DNA of 9,277 nucleotides, from the NCBI GenBank assembly GCA_900538575.1, contig UPZA01000032.1, positions 1 through 9,277 on the forward strand. Direction: 5' to 3'. Within the stretch, counting starts at the first letter, position 1. Every line of letters starts with the position of its first letter. The stretch comes from an uncultured Ruminococcus sp. (GTDB taxonomy: Bacteria > Bacillota > Clostridia > Oscillospirales > Ruminococcaceae). Shown piece by piece: positions 7,028 to 9,277 of the stretch. Both the position numbers and the translations under genes were made by a program. The notes beneath the pieces are model-generated. The model was not told the DNA's origin. It was given only the letters and a program-made list of their open reading frames with translations, and made no database searches.

Positions 7028-7401
7028 TTTACCGTCACCCCTCTGTAAAGCAATCCTGTAGGCGCAAGATAGCCGGCTGCAAGAGGGCATAAGGTTAAAG
7101 CGCCGTTATCCGTATTGCCGGACGTATCAGCCGAATAGCTGAATTTGCCTAAAGATACGGAGTTATAAGACATATCGGTAAGGCTATCAATACCGCCGTT
7201 ATTGCTTATATAATCAGCATGAGCGCATATAGCCTTGCATACTCTTGTTTTTAAAGCTTCCGGTACGGTTTCAACAGTGTATCCGCTAAAAGCAATAGCA
7301 TTGTCAACAATATCGGCAGTACGGGAGAGGAGCATTTTAAGCTCCTCGTCCGAACCGTCAAATTTGCCTTTCCATTCGTCTTTATAAAAGTTAATCATCA
7401 T
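7024..7401 (-). CDS. Head-tail connector (adaptor) protein
   Basis: A 125-residue, mostly helical protein immediately after the major capsid gene, where siphoviruses encode the gp6/gp15-type adaptor ring that binds the portal. The pattern fits: helices at DEELKMLLSRTADIVDNAIA (about 18-37) and PEALKTRVCKAICAHADYIS (47-66), then NGGIDSLTDMSYNSVSLGKF (68-87) reminiscent of the 'i.S.siGdfS.s' strand of the adaptor family, followed by a 'LCPLAAGYLAPTGLLYRGV' tail that resembles the usual closing 'A...L.ptGLlyrGv'. Two consecutive ATG codons (7401 and 7398) could start it; with the first it overlaps the capsid stop as ATGA. No ribosome binding sequence is visible ahead of it, so it is probably translated by reinitiation after the capsid gene, a plausible way of keeping a dodecameric part in low amount. 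Confidence 0.85.
   Translation of the reverse strand: MMINFYKDEWKGKFDGSDEELKMLLSRTADIVDNAIAFSGYTVETVPEALKTRVCKAICAHADYISNNGGIDSLTDMSYNSVSLGKFSYSADTSGNTDNGALTLCPLAAGYLAPTGLLYRGVTVK
7038..7044 (-). promoter_or_regulatory. Ribosome binding site deciding the head-closure gene start
   Basis: AGAGGGG on the minus strand, ten bases before ATG 7027 and inside the end of the connector gene. It supports the short form (110 residues) rather than the 131-residue reading from 7090. Confidence 0.7.
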
Positions 7402-8555
7402 GATTTTGTAACCGTTATGGTATAGGTTTTTTCAGCGGAGCCGTTGGTTACCTTTATCGTAACGATATTTTCGCCGCTTTCCCAAGTAGCGGCGCCGCCG
7501 TTACTAACAGCGGTATCGCCGACTTTTATTTCAACAGTCGCGTTTAAATCTGACGCCGTTGCCGTAATAGTGTTAGTAGCGTTGGCTGTAGACGTTGTAT
7601 AACCGGTGACGTCCTTGTCAAAGGTTGGGGAGAGCATCAGCGAACCTATTGACAAGCCGGACAGCGTTGCATCAGCATCAGGCGCCGGGGAAGGAATTAC
7701 AGCCGCGAATGCGTTTTCTTTGACGCATAAGTATGCTACTCGCATAGTTGCCTTGATTGCCACCATATCCTGCTCGGCAAGAGAAATAGGCTTACCGTCT
7801 GAATCAAGTGTGTTTTGCAATGTTGCTTCCTTAAGTATCTCAAATTCTATCCCTTGTTTAAGCCCGAACAGAGAATATTTCCACTCGCCGCCGATGATAA
7901 TAGCTTTTTCCTTATCCCATGCGCCGTTGCGTACAAATTCAATAGGCTGTGAATAAAATTCCTTCTGGTTTGTTCCCTCTATAAACAGCGACGCGCCGTT
8001 GTTATCACGAAGCTTTCTGAGAGTGCCTTTCAGACCTATTGTAGCTGTAAATCCGTTGACATCAAAACCGTTTTCCTCAACCTTAGACATCAGGTCCGAC
8101 ACGTCGATATCAATTTTTTCAGTTGCGGCAATTGTATTGCCGGATGTTGAGATTTTTCCGAAAAGGGACGTTTCAAACGGTGAATTTGTTCCGAAAATGC
8201 AGGCTGAATCAATTGTTTTATAAAAAGCTTCTGAAATGCTTTCTCTAAGTTCGGAAAATACATTGATAGTTGTATCTTCAAGCTTTTCCTTAGTAACCGG
8301 AATAATAACGGCAAGCTTTTTAGCCACAAGCTTAGGATATATCCAAGTTGCGCCGGAGGTTTTAATACGTTCGCCCTCGCCAACCCAGTATGCGCCGGCT
8401 CCCGACGTCATAACGGGAACTTTCTTTTCATCCGTTTTCATTTCCTCTGCTTTTGACAAACGGATAATGCTTGACCCCCTTGCTACGTCTTTTATAATTT
8501 CTCCTGAAATCTCTTCCGGTATAAAGCCGGAAAGTTCGTCCTTTAAATAGCTCAT
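7398..8555 (-). CDS. Major capsid protein, HK97 fold with C-terminal cadherin-like/Ig-like domain
   Basis: A 385-residue protein. Residues 1-288 resemble HK97-fold (Phage_capsid) shell proteins: an N-terminal arm, RGSSIIRLSKAEEM (26-39), the E-loop region with GAYWVGEGERIKTSG (54-68), the KKLAVIIPVTKEKLED strand and turn (79-94), a spine helix with FSELRESISEAFYKTIDSAC (100-119), and a P/A-domain ending DMVAIKATMRVAYLCVKENA (263-282). The arm is too short to hold a cleavable delta domain, which agrees with the separate scaffold gene upstream. A Pro/Ala linker (289-294) leads to a 91-residue beta-sandwich domain. AGAGG (minus strand of 8563-8567) lies seven bases before the ATG, fitting the most abundant virion protein. 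Its TGA overlaps the connector start. Confidence 0.95.
   Translation of the reverse strand: MSYLKDELSGFIPEEISGEIIKDVARGSSIIRLSKAEEMKTDEKKVPVMTSGAGAYWVGEGERIKTSGATWIYPKLVAKKLAVIIPVTKEKLEDTTINVFSELRESISEAFYKTIDSACIFGTNSPFETSLFGKISTSGNTIAATEKIDIDVSDLMSKVEENGFDVNGFTATIGLKGTLRKLRDNNGASLFIEGTNQKEFYSQPIEFVRNGAWDKEKAIIIGGEWKYSLFGLKQGIEFEILKEATLQNTLDSDGKPISLAEQDMVAIKATMRVAYLCVKENAFAAVIPSPAPDADATLSGLSIGSLMLSPTFDKDVTGYTTSTANATNTITATASDLNATVEIKVGDTAVSNGGAATWESGENIVTIKVTNGSAEKTYTITVTKS
7401..7673 (-). other. C-terminal cadherin-like beta-sandwich domain of the capsid protein
   Basis: Residues 295-385 begin DATLSGLSIGSLMLSPTFDK and end EKTYTITVTKS. The spacing 'L..Ls...g.LsP.F..dvt.Yt', then 'it.ta.d.nAtv.i', 'l..GeN.i.i.Vt...g..kTYtItV' is the pattern of the Cadherin-like beta sandwich (Cadherin-like_2 / Ig-like) found on bacterial surface proteins. 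It would project from the capsid surface. Confidence 0.8.
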
Positions 8556-8571
8556 AAATTAACCTCTTTTC

Positions 8572-9126
8572 TTATTTTCTTTTAACCTGTTCACTGCGTA
8601 TAATATCAATGGCTTTAGCCGATGATGCGGGAGGAGTATTACCGCCGGTTCTTACGCCCGTTGTAATACTCGGCTCTGTCGGATTTGTAACTGCCGGATA
8701 TTTCTTGACGATTTCATCTATAGCCTGTTCAGCCGTTACTTTATCCGTAATTTTGGTTTTCGCAATAGCTATTACGTCGTTTAAAGCTTCAGCGGAAACG
8801 CCTTTTGACATTGCAGTAAATTTCAGTTCTGCAGCTGCTGCTCTTTCTTCAGCGGCTTGTTTTGCTTTTTCGGCTTTTCCGATTGTAGCCGCTTGCTTTT
8901 CGGCATCCGATTTCTGAGATTCCTGCCACTTGCGAAATTCCGCAAGCTCTTCGGCTGACGGCGTATTTTCTGATTTTGCAGGTTCGTTATTAGAGACTGT
9001 TTTAGGTTCCGTTGCCGCTGCATTAGATTTTGGATCACCTCCGCCGGATAAAGCCCCGGCAGGCTCCGGTGTAGTTGACGAATCGGATATCTGCTGAGTT
9101 CCGTTTGTATTAGCTTCTTCTGCCAT
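8572..9126 (-). CDS. Capsid scaffolding protein (DUF4355 / GP20-like)
   Basis: A 184-residue protein directly upstream of the major capsid gene. Residues 1-56 are rich in Ser, Thr, Asn, Pro and Gly and look disordered. Residues 57-102 are a charged, Ala-rich likely coiled coil containing AEFRKWQESQKSDAEKQ, a pattern common in phage scaffolds of the DUF4355 type. Residues 103-145 (MSKGVSAEALNDVIAIAKTK and AEQAIDEIVKKYPAV) match the short conserved helical segment of that family. The C-terminus is basic (RSEQVKRK), a usual capsid-binding end for scaffolds. It would assemble with the capsid protein into the procapsid and then leave. The ATG follows GGAGG (9136-9140) by nine bases. No protease gene lies within the window. 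Confidence 0.85.
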   Translation of the reverse strand: MAEEANTNGTQQISDSSTTPEPAGALSGGGDPKSNAAATEPKTVSNNEPAKSENTPSAEELAEFRKWQESQKSDAEKQAATIGKAEKAKQAAEERAAAAELKFTAMSKGVSAEALNDVIAIAKTKITDKVTAEQAIDEIVKKYPAVTNPTEPSITTGVRTGGNTPPASSAKAIDIIRSEQVKRK

Positions 9127-9202
9127 AAAAAATTACCTCCAAAAAATATTCAAGCAGTTTTATGCCATGCTCAGGGCATGAAAAGAGCGCTCATAAAAGC
9201 GC
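9127..9202 (-). other. Intergenic gap with two small hairpins, before the scaffold gene
   Basis: The only gap of any size in the window (76 bases). On the minus strand it holds AGCGCT-TTTATG-AGCGCT (9198-9203 with 9186-9191), followed by CTTTTC, and then TTTT-C-ATGCC / GGCAT-AAAA (9158-9184), a nine-pair stem with one bulged base. The first resembles a weak terminator with a short T run; the second lacks a T run. No clear -35/-10 promoter was found. The scaffold ribosome binding site lies at its downstream end. Confidence 0.6.
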
Positions 9203-9203
9203 T
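9186..9203 (-). terminator. Weak terminator-like hairpin after the upstream gene
   Basis: A 6-bp perfect stem (AGCGCT twice, itself palindromic) with a 6-base loop and then CTTTT. The stem begins at the last base of the upstream TAA stop. The stem is short and the T run only four, so it may attenuate or protect the mRNA rather than end transcription. Confidence 0.35.
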
Positions 9204-9277
9204 TAATCAATAGTTTCAAAGCTTACCGGAATCCACATATTCGGATTGAAGTTAAGCGTATAGTGGTAATTATCAAC
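9203..9277 (-). CDS. Unrecognised upstream protein, last 24 residues (cut by window edge)
   Basis: The minus strand is open from the window edge and ends with TAA at 9203-9205. The visible C-terminus reads VDNYHYTLNFNPNMWIPVSF followed by ETID. I do not recognise it. In A118-like phages the gene upstream of the scaffold is a minor head protein or another head gene after the portal, and the aromatic, beta-like ending is compatible with many families, so no function is assigned. The frame is supported by its in-phase stop, the sensible amino-acid composition and the hairpin directly after it, but it is short. Confidence 0.55.
   Translation of the reverse strand, partial: VDNYHYTLNFNPNMWIPVSFETID

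Noticed and set aside
7028..7090. An N-terminal extension of the head-closure protein from an upstream ATG
   Set aside because: The extension covers the end of the adaptor gene, does not look like the family's start, and the ATG at 7027 has AGAGGGG at good spacing.
8090..8383. A 97-codon minus-strand frame inside the capsid gene
   Set aside because: It is out of frame within an HK97-fold coding region and has no ribosome binding sequence; the capsid reading is clearly the real one.
8823..9038. A 71-codon minus-strand frame inside the scaffold gene, rich in Lys, Gln and Asn
   Set aside because: It is a shadow of the Ala/Lys/Glu-rich coiled-coil region in another frame, without its own start signal.
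9158..9184. The bulged nine-pair hairpin as an intrinsic terminator
   Set aside because: On neither strand is the stem followed by a T run, and the capsid genes downstream must be transcribed through it.
9170..9196. A seven-codon mini-frame (MSALFMP) in the gap before the scaffold gene, as a possible leader peptide
   Set aside because: No ribosome binding sequence precedes it, and short frames like this are common by chance.

Overview
The window is one densely packed block of tailed-phage (siphovirus) virion genes, all on the minus strand, so transcription runs from high to low coordinates. The set of families is the one found in Listeria phage A118-like phages and many prophages of Bacillota: separate scaffold gene, HK97-fold capsid, connector, the three small 'minor capsid' families (Minor_capsid_1, _2, _3), tail tube, tail chaperone, Gp15, tape measure, Dit and Tal. 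The consistently strong GGAGG-type ribosome binding sites, moderate GC and this gene order point to a Bacillota host, plausibly a gut Clostridia member. The species, and whether this is an integrated prophage or a free phage, cannot be told from the window.

Head module (9277 to about 5968): the last 24 codons of an unrecognised upstream gene, a 76-base gap with two small hairpins, a scaffold protein, the major capsid protein with an extra C-terminal beta-sandwich domain, then four small connector / head-completion / tail-terminator genes joined by 1- or 4-base stop-start overlaps.

Tail module (5966 to 1): tail tube protein, tail assembly chaperone, Gp15, tape measure protein, distal tail protein (Dit), Tal-type tail protein, and the first 48 codons of an unrecognised gene cut by the window edge. 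The scaffold directs capsid assembly, the connectors close the head and join it to the tail, the chaperones coat the tape measure while the tube polymerises, and Dit/Tal form the adsorption tip.

The most notable signal is a run of seven A (5077 down to 5071, minus strand) near the 3' end of the chaperone gene. It lies in phase as A AAA AAA, and a -1 slip there enters the Gp15 frame with no stop codon between. That predicts a lambda G/GT-style frameshift fusion of 339 residues. Two further points are the cadherin-like/Ig-like domain fused to the capsid protein and a strict 11-residue, proline-marked repeat in the tape measure protein. No RNA genes, insertion sequences, CRISPR arrays or integration genes were seen. 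Apart from that 76-base gap, no intergenic stretch exceeds about 16 bases.
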